64,000 bases of DNA from an uncultured Planctomycetaceae bacterium (lineage in GTDB: Bacteria > Planctomycetota > Planctomycetia > Pirellulales > Pirellulaceae): the NCBI GenBank assembly GCA_903927685.1, contig CAIYOB010001247.1, forward strand, positions 1-64,000, written 5' to 3'. This document shows, piece after piece, positions 1 to 7,489 of this stretch (its first letter is position 1; each line of letters begins with the position of its first letter). Under the pieces are notes generated by a model. It saw only the letters and a program-made list of their open reading frames with translations. It was not told where the DNA came from and did no database searches. The translations under genes and the position numbers were made by a program.

Positions 1-22
1 CCTCCCTTTCAGTTACGCACGT

Positions 23-62
23 GGCCATCGCTGCGTCCTGTCCGCAGAACGCTGCGATGGCC
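23..62. repeat. Intergenic inverted repeat before the AAA+ gene
   Basis: Arms at 23-35 and 50-62 match at 12 of 13 positions (GGCCATCGCTGCG against its complement) around a 14-base loop. The repeat ends about 38 bases before the start codon of the AAA+ gene. There is no T-run, so a classical terminator is unlikely; an RNA hairpin in the leader is the simplest reading. It is the first of a series of such hairpins in the gaps of this module. Confidence 0.5.
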
Positions 63-99
63 GTTTCTGTCTGCAGGCTCTTGCAGGAGTTCCCCCCAA

Positions 100-1596
100 A
101 TGTCACTTTCCCAACAGCTCGTGGAGTACATCTCCGCCTGTTTCACCGGCTTGTGGGTCCGTTCCCATGAGCACGAAGACGCCCTGACTGAAATCGCCCA
201 GATGTGCCGAGGCCAGGAATGGCGGATGGTCGTCTGGGACATCAACCGGGGATTGACCATTCACCGTCAAGACGACGCCAACGTCGACGCGGGCACGAAC
301 GACCCGCTGGCGGCCATTCGGTCGCTCGACGCGATGGGCTCCACGGACGGCGCCTCGCTTCTCGTGTTGGTCAACTTCCACCGGTTCCTGCAAAGCCCGG
401 AGATCATCCAGGCTTTGGCCGCTCAGATCAACAAAGGCAAGGCGAATCGCACATTCGTCATCGTCTTGTCCGCGGTTGTCGCCGTTCCCGTCGAGTTGGA
501 GAAACTGTTCGTCGTGCTCGAACACGACCTGCCCGTGCGCCAGCAGTTGCACGAGATCGCCCGCGGCATCGCCACCGAAGAGGGCGAACTGCCCACCGGG
601 GCGCAACTGGATATGCTATTGGACGCGACAGCCGGATTGACGCGGTACGAAGCCGAATCGGCTTTTTCCCTCTCGCTGGTCCGTCACGGGCGCATCCTGC
701 CCGATGCTGTCTGGGACCTGAAGTGCCAGACGCTGAAGAAGAGCGGTCTGATGCAGTTGTACCGCGGAACGGAAGACTTCGGCAGCTTGGGCGGCTTGGC
801 GTCGTTGAAAGCGTTCACCAAACGAGCCCTGCTCCAGCCGAGTCGCAGCAATCCGCTGAAACGGCCCCGCGGAGTTTTGCTATTGTCGCCGCCCGGCTGT
901 GGAAAGAGTGCCTTCTGCAAGTGTCTGGGCCGCGAAACGGGGCGTCCAGTGCTGATCCTGGACGTCGGCACGCTGATGGGGTCGTTAGTCGGTCAGACCG
1001 AGGAGCGGACCCGCCAGGCTTTGCAGATTGCCGATGCGATGGCTCCGTGCGTGGTGATGATCGACGAGGTCGAAAAGGCGTTCGCTGGCGTCGGCAACTC
1101 GGGGCAAACCGACTCGGGCGTGTCGTCGCGGATGTTTGGTTCCTTTCTGAGTTGGCTCAACGACCACGATTCCGACGTGTTCGTGGTCTGCACGGCCAAC
1201 GATGTGGCCAAGCTGCCGCCAGAGTTCGCGCGTGCCGAGAGGTTTGACGCCATTTTCTTCCTCGACTTCCCAGGCCGCGAGCAGAAACAGGCGATCTGGA
1301 ACACTTACCTGAATCTGTTCGAGATCGACCAGGACCAGAAGTTGCCGTCCGATGACAACTGGACGGGGGCGGAGGTGAAAGCCTGTTGCCGCTTGGCCGC
1401 GCTGCTCGACCTGCCGCTGATCCAGGCGGCGCAAAACGTGGTGCCGGTGGCTGTCACGGCCGCCGAGTCGGTCGATCGTCTGCGCACCTGGGCCAGCGGT
1501 CGCTGCCTGAACGCGGACCAGCCAGGCATCTACACCCACGACGGCGCTCAACCGAGTTCCCGCCGCAAGGTGGCGCGCAGTCCACTCAGCAATTGA
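100..1596 (+). CDS. Ycf46-like AAA+ family ATPase
   Basis: A 498-residue AAA+ ATPase of the Ycf46 type. The N-terminal ~200 residues form the family's non-ATPase domain. The C-terminal half carries Walker A (GCGKS from residue 266), Walker B (VVMIDEVEKAF, acidic pair D322-E323), a sensor-1 stretch (CTAND) and an arginine-finger region (RAERFD). It ends with QPGIYTH, as I recall for this family. The ATG is preceded by AGGAG about 12 bases upstream. Ycf46-type ATPases are poorly understood and are often linked to stress responses or mobile elements. Here it heads a run of short genes that includes clamp-like and nuclease-like proteins, so a DNA-related remodelling role is possible but inferred. 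Confidence 0.88.
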   Translation: MSLSQQLVEYISACFTGLWVRSHEHEDALTEIAQMCRGQEWRMVVWDINRGLTIHRQDDANVDAGTNDPLAAIRSLDAMGSTDGASLLVLVNFHRFLQSPEIIQALAAQINKGKANRTFVIVLSAVVAVPVELEKLFVVLEHDLPVRQQLHEIARGIATEEGELPTGAQLDMLLDATAGLTRYEAESAFSLSLVRHGRILPDAVWDLKCQTLKKSGLMQLYRGTEDFGSLGGLASLKAFTKRALLQPSRSNPLKRPRGVLLLSPPGCGKSAFCKCLGRETGRPVLILDVGTLMGSLVGQTEERTRQALQIADAMAPCVVMIDEVEKAFAGVGNSGQTDSGVSSRMFGSFLSWLNDHDSDVFVVCTANDVAKLPPEFARAERFDAIFFLDFPGREQKQAIWNTYLNLFEIDQDQKLPSDDNWTGAEVKACCRLAALLDLPLIQAAQNVVPVAVTAAESVDRLRTWASGRCLNADQPGIYTHDGAQPSSRRKVARSPLSN

Positions 1597-1608
1597 CCCG
1601 TTCCCTCT

Positions 1609-1661
1609 GCAGCGTCGCCCGCAGGAAGGACATCGTGTCGCTCCTGCTGGGGCGACGCTGC
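1609..1661. repeat. Perfect 12-bp intergenic inverted repeat
   Basis: GCAGCGTCGCCC at 1609-1620 is exactly complementary to GGGCGACGCTGC at 1650-1661, with a 29-base loop. It starts 12 bases after the AAA+ stop codon. The loop contains AGGAAGGA, which resembles a ribosome binding site, so folding could hide or expose it. There is no T-run after the stem. Confidence 0.6.
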
Positions 1662-1822
1662 CCGCGGGTTGCGAATTCGTTCTCATCCGCAGGCTCAACG
1701 CCGCCATCGACGGCTTGGGAGCGTTGATCCTGGCACACGCCTGCGCCGGCGTTGACATCGCATCGCCCGCCTACGTCGAGGGCGTCGAGACCGCCGTCGA
1801 CGCCATCGGCAACAATCTGTGA
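1635..1822 (+). pseudogene. Possible small gene, apparently frameshifted
   Basis: AGGAAGGA followed by GTG at 1635 looks like a start, but that frame runs only 30 codons. A second frame ending in TGA at 1820-1822 reads as a credible small protein, including the stretch RRLNAAIDGLGALILAHACA, but has no good start codon of its own. Joining the two by one frameshift near 1650-1670 would give a protein of about 60 residues. The hairpin at 1609-1661 overlaps the proposed 5' end, so a regulatory rather than coding role for that part is equally possible. Function unknown. Confidence 0.3.
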
Positions 1823-1850
1823 CAACCAACGTCAGAAAGGACCATCACTC

Positions 1851-2579
1851 ATGGGTCTGACCATCCATTACAGTCTGCGCTCCACCACGCGCAGCCCGAC
1901 CAAGGTGCGGGATCTTATCCGCAGGCTCCGCAGCCGGGCGCTCGACCTGCCCTTCGAGCGCGTGGACGAGATCGTCGAATTCCAGGGCACGGAGTGCGAC
2001 TTTGAGGCACGCGATCAGGACGATCCGCACCGGTGGCTACTGATTCAATCTCGCCAGTTCGTGACTGATCCGCGCGAGGAAGAGTGCCGCCACATCGTCA
2101 CTCCCCTACACGTCATCGCGTTTTCGACTTGGCCTGGTCACGGATGTGAGGAAGCTAACTTCGGTTTCTGCCGGTATCCGGCGACTATTCAGGTCGGTCG
2201 CTGGGTGCAGCGGACGATCCGCACCCATCTCGGGCCGTGGTGCTGGGGCAGCTTCTGCAAGACCGAGTACGCCAGTAATCGGGACTGCGGCGGTGTGCCC
2301 AACTTCATCCGTTGCCATCTGGCCGTGATCGCCATGCTTGAGCAAGCGAGGGCGCTGAACATCCTGGACGAAGTCTGCGACGAAGGGGACTACTGGGAAA
2401 AGCGAGATGTCCCCGGTCTCGCCCGGAACGTGGGCCAGTGGAACGAGAACATCGCCCAGCAGGTCGCTGCCCTGCGATCCGTGTTTGGCAGCGCGGTCCA
2501 GCCGCCGGTTGCCGGCTTTCCGGACTTCGCCCAATTGGCGGCGAGCGCTCAGCCGGCACCCGCGGCCGTCGGAGGGTAG
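1851..2579 (+). CDS. Conserved hypothetical protein (MGLTIHYSL type)
   Basis: A 242-residue protein beginning MGLTIHYSLRSTT. The ATG at 1851 is chosen because AAAGGA lies about 10 bases upstream; a longer frame begins at 1752 but lacks such a site. I recall this opening from uncharacterised proteins on bacterial accessory elements, but know no activity. The middle is rich in Trp, Cys and His (for example PWCWGSFCKTEYASN), which would fit a metal or nucleic-acid binding fold, although no named motif is recognisable. The C-terminal ~40 residues are Ala/Pro rich and probably disordered. Confidence 0.75.
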   Translation: MGLTIHYSLRSTTRSPTKVRDLIRRLRSRALDLPFERVDEIVEFQGTECDFEARDQDDPHRWLLIQSRQFVTDPREEECRHIVTPLHVIAFSTWPGHGCEEANFGFCRYPATIQVGRWVQRTIRTHLGPWCWGSFCKTEYASNRDCGGVPNFIRCHLAVIAMLEQARALNILDEVCDEGDYWEKRDVPGLARNVGQWNENIAQQVAALRSVFGSAVQPPVAGFPDFAQLAASAQPAPAAVGG

Positions 2580-2605
2580 AACGGTCGCGCTGACGGGACC
2601 GTTCT
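2578..2605. repeat. Perfect 9-bp intergenic hairpin
   Basis: AGAACGGTC at 2578-2586 pairs perfectly with GACCGTTCT at 2597-2605 over a 10-base loop. The left arm overlaps the stop codon of the preceding gene. The repeat is followed by TGTCGC rather than a T-run, so intrinsic termination is not strongly supported. Confidence 0.5.
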
Positions 2606-2642
2606 GTCGCCCGATTGCTCATTCTCCCTGGAGGTTCCCGTC

Positions 2643-2840
2643 ATGCTCGATCCGTATCGCTTGCCGTTTGGGCATCGGCCCTTGTGTCCCTGCGACGCCC
2701 GCCAAGCTGTGCGGAAATACTGGGCGATCCGGCACCCCACGCCTCCCCTGATTGATGGCCTGTCGGTGGCCGATGCCGAGGATTCAACCGACAACGCATC
2801 CACACATGAGGAGTTGACCGATGCCACTTTCCGTAGGTGA
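2643..2840 (+). CDS. Small hypothetical protein, 65 aa
   Basis: A 65-residue reading frame with ATG at 2643, preceded by GGAGG at ideal spacing (8 bases). Its last 20 bases overlap the start of the next gene, which suggests translational coupling. The protein has a His/Cys/Pro-rich N-terminus (GHRPLCPCDARQ) and an acidic middle. I do not recognise it. The strong ribosome binding site and the compact spacing are the main evidence that it is real. Confidence 0.5.
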   Translation: MLDPYRLPFGHRPLCPCDARQAVRKYWAIRHPTPPLIDGLSVADAEDSTDNASTHEELTDATFRR

Positions 2841-3138
2841 CAAGCAGAACTTCGATACCCTGCGCCGGGCGATGCTGGCCGGGGACGCGGCCCTGCTGGA
2901 GTGCCAATCAGTCGCCACTGGTTCGCCCATCGCGGTGGTCTGCGCCGCCAATCGGCTGGCTGGGGGTGGTGCCGAATTCGTCCCACTGGCTGTCCTGTTC
3001 ACGGATAACCCTTACCGCGCGGTGGACCCGCCCAGCCCTGACGGCGGGTTCTATTTGCAGGAGGAGGTACATGGCTGTGCGAACAGCTCAACTGCATTGA
3101 CGGTCCACCGTGCGCAAGGGTTCCCGCCTCAACACTGA
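2821..3138 (+). CDS. DUF6117-like small protein
   Basis: A 105-residue protein starting at ATG 2821, with GAGGAG a few bases upstream inside the preceding gene. Residues 1-75 fit the pattern I recall for DUF6117 proteins: an NF-TLRRA opening, ALLECQ, a TG-PIAVVCA segment and an NPY-(6)-PP-PDG end. That family is found on plasmids and integrative elements and has no known activity. The last ~30 residues (from about HGCANSS) do not fit the family and may be an altered C-terminus, so a frameshift near 3070 is possible. Confidence 0.65.
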   Translation: MPLSVGDKQNFDTLRRAMLAGDAALLECQSVATGSPIAVVCAANRLAGGGAEFVPLAVLFTDNPYRAVDPPSPDGGFYLQEEVHGCANSSTALTVHRAQGFPPQH

Positions 3139-3152
3139 AGTCCGCGGAATCC

Positions 3153-3359
3153 TTGTCGCGGGAAGCCCTCGTGGAGTTCGTTTCCGGCATCCAGGCCCGG
3201 CTCTATCTCGATACGGATGGTACGGGACGCGAGTTTTGGAATCCGGGGAAGGAATGGAATTGCTGGGATGTCTGCCAGGACTCGCAGGACTTGCTGCACC
3301 GCCACGGCTTGGTTCCGGGCGACGAACTGCCCGCATCCACGAAAGGGACCACGCCATGA
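3153..3359 (+). CDS. Small conserved protein with an EFWNP-KEW motif
   Basis: A 68-residue frame starting at TTG 3153 (LSREALVEFV...). The core, LYLD-D-TGREFWNP-KEW then DVCQD--DLL--HGLVP, is a pattern I recall from tiny proteins next to DUF6117 genes on accessory elements; the function is unknown. The frame stays open upstream to about 3070, so the true start is uncertain. The stop codon overlaps the next ATG (ATGA at 3356-3359), which implies translational coupling. Confidence 0.55.
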   Translation: MSREALVEFVSGIQARLYLDTDGTGREFWNPGKEWNCWDVCQDSQDLLHRHGLVPGDELPASTKGTTP

Positions 3360-3669
3360 CCATCTCCGCGGAAGCAGCCAGGCTTGCACTGGCGCTGGCC
3401 TTGGCCACGGGCCCATTACCGGACGTCTGAAGGCCCGGCAAGATCGTTCTGACTTTGGCGGCGAAGACTCGTACCTGCTCAAGGTACGCCGTATCGGCCG
3501 GGAATACCCGTGTGGCGACGATGTGCGAGACGGCGATTTCGGCGTGTATCTAGGCCCCCACGGCGGTGGCTACTTCGTCGCCCTCCAGGCCATCTTCCCG
3601 GCCGACATCATCGGCTGTGAACGGTTCCAGACCCAGGTTGAGCTGAAGGCTCACTGGGAACTGGACTGA
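3356..3669 (+). pseudogene. Frameshifted small conserved gene
   Basis: ATG 3356 opens a frame (MTISAEAARLALALALATG...) that stops at 3430. The sequence continues convincingly in another frame to a TGA at 3667-3669, reading GGEDSYLLKVRRIGREYPCG, then DGDFGVYLGPHGGGYFVALQ, and ending AHWELD. The second part has no start codon or ribosome binding site. One frameshift near 3410-3440 would join them into a protein of about 100 residues. I do not know the family. Two separate genes is the alternative, but the missing second start argues against it. Confidence 0.45.
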
Positions 3670-3781
3670 CGCACCCTTCTTCCCGTCTGCCCCCATCAGC
3701 GTCCGCCTTTGCCCGCAGACCGCGGTCATCCCGACTGGCGGTGCGCGCAGACCGGTCGTTTTCACTCAAAGGAACCCGACC

Positions 3782-4114
3782 ATGACCATTGAATTCTGGC
3801 CTCGGCGTCGTTTGAAGCCGAAGCCACCGCCGAAACCGAAGTCGCCGCGTAAACGCCGGCCCCGTTTGCCGATCGGTATTGGAAAAGCCCAGCAAATGCT
3901 CTCGGCTGCGATCATCCTGGGCGACCACGAGCAGGCGTCGTGGGTGGATCTGATCGTCAAACAAGGCCGTGTGACCGGCAGGCCGGAACTGCTGACAGAA
4001 TTGAAGAAACGGCTGGACACCGTGATGGCGCCCCTGCCGGACTTGTCTCCTCCGCCTCTTGCCGCTCCGAGCCCCGGTGGCCTCTCGGCTGCCGGGGCTG
4101 CTTCTGTTTCTTGA
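3782..4114 (+). CDS. Small basic hypothetical protein, 110 aa
   Basis: A 110-residue protein, ATG 3782, with AAAGGAACC upstream. The first ~30 residues are strongly basic and proline rich (KPKPPPKPKSPRKRRPRLP) and could bind nucleic acid without a fixed fold. Residues 30-80 are predicted helical (IGKAQQMLSAAIILGDHEQA), and the tail is Pro/Ala/Ser rich. I do not recognise the family. The gap before it (3670-3781) holds only a weak GTCTGC/GCAGAC pairing. Confidence 0.5.
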   Translation: MTIEFWPRRRLKPKPPPKPKSPRKRRPRLPIGIGKAQQMLSAAIILGDHEQASWVDLIVKQGRVTGRPELLTELKKRLDTVMAPLPDLSPPPLAAPSPGGLSAAGAASVS

Positions 4115-4206
4115 CCTTCGGCCGGTCGCCGTCTGCTCCGGCCGTTTGCACTTCACCTGTTGGTCCGACGTTCTGACCCACATCCATAGCCACGGAGACC
4201 ATTGAC

Positions 4207-5151
4207 ATGACTACCCTCCTCGACCAACCCGTTGTCCGCCCGTCGACTTCTCCCTCGCAGCGGTTGCGCACGACCATGGCGGCCGTGCGTGTTTCCCTCA
4301 GCTGGTTCGGCACGCGCAAGACTTTGACGGCCGAGCAGAAATCCCAGGCCGCCGATACGTTTGGTGCCGAGGGCGCGTTTCTGTCCGCAGGCAAGAAGCT
4401 GCTGGACACCAAGCACGAGAAGTTCAAGGCCGTGACCGCAGTCAAAGGCCGGATCATCTCGCTCTGGAAGAGCATGAGCTTGCCCTACCCGGAGCCCGGC
4501 ATCCGGCTGATCCGCCAAGACCAGATCGAAACGTTCGATGCCAAGATGCAAACGCTCAAGCAGGATCTCGACGAGGCCGTCGAGCAACTCGATCGCCACT
4601 ACGAGCAGTTGAAATCCGCGGCCCGGAATCGGCTCGGCAGCCTCTACAACCCAGCGGACTATCCGGTCAGCTTGCGGGGGCTGTTCAGCGTGACCCACGA
4701 TTTTCCCTCGGTGGAGCCGCCCCAGTATCTGGCCGAGCTGAGCGCCGATCTGTACCAGCAAGAGTGCGAGCGGGTGGCGGCCCGCTTCGATGAGGCCGTG
4801 CGTCTGGCCGAGCAGGCGTTCATGGAGGAGTTGCAGGAACTGGTCGCGCACCTCACGGAGCGGCTCACCGGCCAGGTCGATGGGCAGCCCAAGACGTTCA
4901 GGGATAGCACGGTGGCCAATCTGACCGAGTTCTTCCAGCGGTTTCAGCAGCTCAACGTACGCAGCAACGAGCAGTTGGATGAGTTGGTCGCCCAGTGCCA
5001 ACAAATCGTTCGCGGCGTGGAGCCGCAGTCGCTGCGTGACAGCCAGGGCTTGCGGCAGCACGTCACGCAGCAACTCGCCCAGGTCGAAAACGCCCTCGAC
5101 ACCCTTCTTGTGGACCGGCCGCGGCGCAACATACTCCGCCGACCGCGGTAA
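4207..5151 (+). CDS. DUF3150-like coiled-coil protein
   Basis: A 314-residue, mostly helical protein. Residues ~25-110 follow the layout I associate with DUF3150: V-VSLSWFGTRKTLTAEQ, then a GA-LSAGKKLLD segment, a helix beginning F-AVTAVKGRI, then a PYPEPG turn. The rest consists of long charged helices rich in Gln and Glu. ATG 4207 has GGAG about 10 bases upstream. In other bacteria DUF3150 genes sit beside AAA+ ATPases on phage- or plasmid-like islands, as here, so it may partner the ATPase at 100-1596. The activity is unknown and the family call is from pattern recall only. Confidence 0.6.
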   Translation: MTTLLDQPVVRPSTSPSQRLRTTMAAVRVSLSWFGTRKTLTAEQKSQAADTFGAEGAFLSAGKKLLDTKHEKFKAVTAVKGRIISLWKSMSLPYPEPGIRLIRQDQIETFDAKMQTLKQDLDEAVEQLDRHYEQLKSAARNRLGSLYNPADYPVSLRGLFSVTHDFPSVEPPQYLAELSADLYQQECERVAARFDEAVRLAEQAFMEELQELVAHLTERLTGQVDGQPKTFRDSTVANLTEFFQRFQQLNVRSNEQLDELVAQCQQIVRGVEPQSLRDSQGLRQHVTQQLAQVENALDTLLVDRPRRNILRRPR

Positions 5152-5161
5152 GGAACCCGGC

Positions 5162-5425
5162 ATGGAACTCGTCATTCACCCCGATGGAACCGCTCGCTGC
5201 CTGTACAGCGAAGCGATTGACTTGCACGCGATCGGGACACTGACCATTGCCCGCGGTTCCCACGTCGAACCGGACGACCACGGGCAATGGTGGGCCGACC
5301 TGGCGCCCGTCTCCGGTCCGCGGCTCGGTCCGTACGGTCGTCGCAGCGAAGCACTGCGGGCCGAAGTCGTCTGGCTGGAAGCCCATTGGCTGTGCCCAAT
5401 CAGCCAAGGCCGGTCGCGGATTTGA
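5162..5425 (+). CDS. Small conserved protein (WWADL-PV-GPRLGP type)
   Basis: An 87-residue protein starting at ATG 5162, 10 bases after the previous stop; AAGGAA overlaps that gap. The pattern EAIDL-AIGTLTIARGSHVEP, then GQWWADLAPVSGPRLGPYG and a RRSEAL--E--WLEAHW end, matches small uncharacterised proteins I recall from plasmids and planctomycete genomes. A compact beta-alpha fold is likely. Function unknown. The tight spacing suggests co-translation with the DUF3150-like gene. Confidence 0.6.
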   Translation: MELVIHPDGTARCLYSEAIDLHAIGTLTIARGSHVEPDDHGQWWADLAPVSGPRLGPYGRRSEALRAEVVWLEAHWLCPISQGRSRI

Positions 5426-5435
5426 CCCTCCCGTT

Positions 5436-5469
5436 CAGGCCGCCGTGACGCTTGTGTCTCGGCGGCCTG
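5436..5469. repeat. Perfect 10-bp intergenic hairpin
   Basis: CAGGCCGCCG at 5436-5445 pairs with CGGCGGCCTG at 5460-5469 over a 14-base loop. It is followed by ATTTCATTCTGTGATTTAT, which is T-rich enough for weak termination. It sits 10 bases after the preceding stop codon. Confidence 0.55.
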
Positions 5470-5519
5470 ATTTCATTCTGTGATTTATCCCCCCATCGTC
5501 TTTACCTGGAAGGATGACC

Positions 5520-5735
5520 ATGACCCAACGTGAACTCGACTCCGCAGTGGCCACGGCCACGGCTGAATCTCTGCCCGAAATCCGCCACCGCGGCTTCGGC
5601 ATCGCCGACCCGGTGGAGGTGCACTTCGACCCCGAACCGTCCGATGTGCCGCCGCCGTGGCTGGACTGGGATCAACTCCAAGGCATGCACCCGATTCGTC
5701 CCATACGTCGCCGCCGCGATCTCGTGACCGCGTAA
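5520..5735 (+). CDS. Small hypothetical protein, 71 aa
   Basis: A 71-residue protein. Two ATGs lie in frame at 5514 and 5520; the second is chosen because GGAAGG at 5508-5513 is six bases from it but touches the first. The protein is acidic and proline rich in the middle (DPEPSDVPPPWLDWDQL) and basic at its end (IRRRRDLVTA). No family is recognised. Support comes from the ribosome binding site and from its place in a regularly spaced series. Confidence 0.5.
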   Translation: MTQRELDSAVATATAESLPEIRHRGFGIADPVEVHFDPEPSDVPPPWLDWDQLQGMHPIRPIRRRRDLVTA

Positions 5736-5803
5736 CTCAGAAGGTTCGCGGAAGGCTGTCCCGTTGATGACATTTACCACACAAGAATAAGGAACCATCG
5801 CCG

Positions 5804-6361
5804 ATGTCCCTGACTGTCACCGAAAAACAACACTGGAAGGAACGCATCGCCCGCCGCATCGACAAGCGGATTGAAGGACTGCTGGCAGCGGAACCGAACT
5901 TGATGGATCGCATCCACCGCGACGCTCGGCAGCGCGCGCTGCAATCGCTCGGGCTCGCCGACTGGCAAGGCGAGCTGGACAACATCGAGCGTCAGAAGGA
6001 GACGCTGGAGAAACGCTCCCAGCAAGTCCTCAAGTTGATGCTGGCCCATGTCCGCGGCGTCCCCGTCGACGATGTCGAAGATACCTGCTACGGCTACCAC
6101 CGCGAGGAGGAAGTCAAGTCGGCAGTCGCCAAACGCCAAAAGGTCCACGAGGACGAACTGCTGGGCGAATGTGACACCGGCAAGGAAGTCCTGCGTCTGC
6201 GCCAGGAGCAGGAGAACCTGCTGGACATCGTGTGGTTGGCGACCAGCCCCAACCAGTTGAAGACCCTCTGGACCAAGGTCGGCGAGTTGCTGTCCACCGA
6301 GCCCACGCAGTTGGAACGCGACGCATTGGCGATCGTTCCGCTGGACGCCAGCGGCGACTAG
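5804..6361 (+). CDS. Coiled-coil hypothetical protein, 185 aa
   Basis: A 185-residue, highly charged, helical protein (MSLTVTEKQHWKERIARRID...). Residues ~60-150 have heptad-like spacing, consistent with a coiled coil. ATG 5804 has AAGGA about 11 bases upstream. No enzymatic motif is visible. I believe similar proteins occur in other planctomycetes beside the same neighbours, but cannot name a family. With the DUF3150-like protein it may provide scaffold or oligomer partners for the AAA+ ATPase (inference). Confidence 0.55.
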   Translation: MSLTVTEKQHWKERIARRIDKRIEGLLAAEPNLMDRIHRDARQRALQSLGLADWQGELDNIERQKETLEKRSQQVLKLMLAHVRGVPVDDVEDTCYGYHREEEVKSAVAKRQKVHEDELLGECDTGKEVLRLRQEQENLLDIVWLATSPNQLKTLWTKVGELLSTEPTQLERDALAIVPLDASGD

Positions 6362-6405
6362 CCGCGTGCCGGTCGTCATCTTTGCTTGTCCGAATCCTCC
6401 TTAGG

Positions 6406-6464
6406 CCCGCCGCCCATCGCAGCCCGGCTTGCTGTGCAGCATGTCCGGGCGCGATGGCGGCGGG
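6406..6464. repeat. Long imperfect intergenic hairpin
   Basis: CCCGCCGCCCATCGCAGCCCGG at 6406-6427 pairs with the arm at 6445-6464 (CCGGGCGCGATGGCGGCGGG) with two small bulges. It lies in the 204-base gap 6362-6565, where no convincing gene is seen. It is the largest hairpin of the series in this module; there is no T-run. Confidence 0.55.
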
Positions 6465-6565
6465 ATCGTTGCCGAACACGCCCAGTGCTTCCGATCGGCG
6501 AAGTCGGCACGAGCCGTCCTGTTGTTCCATTGATTGCGAACGTTCCCCAAGAAGAGGACCAAGTC

Positions 6566-7402
6566 ATGAAGAAAACCCCGAATCGCACCGTGCGCCGCCC
6601 CCGTCACTCCGCGAGCGAATCCGCCCGCAAAGCCGTGCGGACGGCGCAATCGTTACCCGAACAAGGCCACTGTGCGGCGTCTCCGCCCGCGGTCCCTGCC
6701 ATTCTCACTCCGCAAGTTCTGCCGGCCATCACCGCCTCGCTCGACTTGCCGGTCGGCCCGGAGGGGCTCATCGATTCCGTCAGTGCCAAGTTCGAGCGGT
6801 TCGTAATGGAACAGATTCGCGCCGGCGAGCAGGTCTGCGCCACCGCCAAGCAGCAGTTAGCAGAGTGCGAACAGCAGTTTCAGAAGGCGGCCCACCGCGT
6901 TGCCGAGCGCTGGGCCAAGAGCGCCCAGCCACACTTGGAGCAAGCCCGGCGGGCCTTGAATCTCCGCGGCGACTTGCAGTTGCAGTGCGAGGTCACGCAC
7001 ACGGAGCAAGACAACGGTCAGCCGATGGTTACGGCCGAAGCGAAGTTCTTCACCGAAAAACGCCCGAGCGGCTACGGTGGTTTCACCTACGCCGACGAAG
7101 TGGAGCTGAACTTCACGATCTCGCTGGCGGAAATCGCCGAGGACGGCGACGAGCCGGAGCAGGTTTGGCAGGCGCTTCAGACGAGCCGCCAGACCTGCCA
7201 GCAACAGACTGATCTGTTGATCGCTTGGCGCAAGAAGCTGGCGGAGATTCCGTACGTGCAGCGCCAGGCCAAGGCCCACCTGACGGACGTGCTGCTGCAG
7301 CAGACCGAGCCGGGCCGGCAACTGTACCAGACGCTGCAAGGCCAGTTCCAGGACTACTTCGCCGGCCTGCCCACGTTCAACACCAAGTCGCTGCCCGCGT
7401 GA
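6566..7402 (+). CDS. Helical hypothetical protein, 278 aa
   Basis: A 278-residue protein starting at ATG 6566, with AGAGGA about 8 bases upstream. The first 45 residues are basic (MKKTPNRTVRRPRHSAS...). Residues 65-130 are helical and Gln/Glu rich (AKQQLAECEQQFQKAAH), residues ~140-185 look like a beta-sheet segment (LQCEVTHTEQ, AEAKFFTEKR), and a second helical region follows. No family or active site is recognised. The alternation of helix, sheet and helix suggests a structural or adaptor protein. It follows the coiled-coil gene with a 204-base, hairpin-bearing gap. Confidence 0.55.
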   Translation: MKKTPNRTVRRPRHSASESARKAVRTAQSLPEQGHCAASPPAVPAILTPQVLPAITASLDLPVGPEGLIDSVSAKFERFVMEQIRAGEQVCATAKQQLAECEQQFQKAAHRVAERWAKSAQPHLEQARRALNLRGDLQLQCEVTHTEQDNGQPMVTAEAKFFTEKRPSGYGGFTYADEVELNFTISLAEIAEDGDEPEQVWQALQTSRQTCQQQTDLLIAWRKKLAEIPYVQRQAKAHLTDVLLQQTEPGRQLYQTLQGQFQDYFAGLPTFNTKSLPA

Positions 7403-7437
7403 CGCCGGTTCAGGCCGTCAAACACGTGTGTTTCCCC

Positions 7438-7468
7438 GCAGACGCCGAGCGATTGCCCCGGCGTCTGC
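7438..7468. repeat. Perfect 10-bp intergenic hairpin
   Basis: GCAGACGCCG at 7438-7447 pairs with CGGCGTCTGC at 7459-7468 over an 11-base loop, followed by CTTTCGTTCTT, a partial T-tract. It may be a weak intrinsic terminator or processing signal. The GGAGG ribosome binding site of the next gene begins 12 bases later. Confidence 0.6.
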
Positions 7469-7489
7469 CTTTCGTTCTTGGAGGTGTCT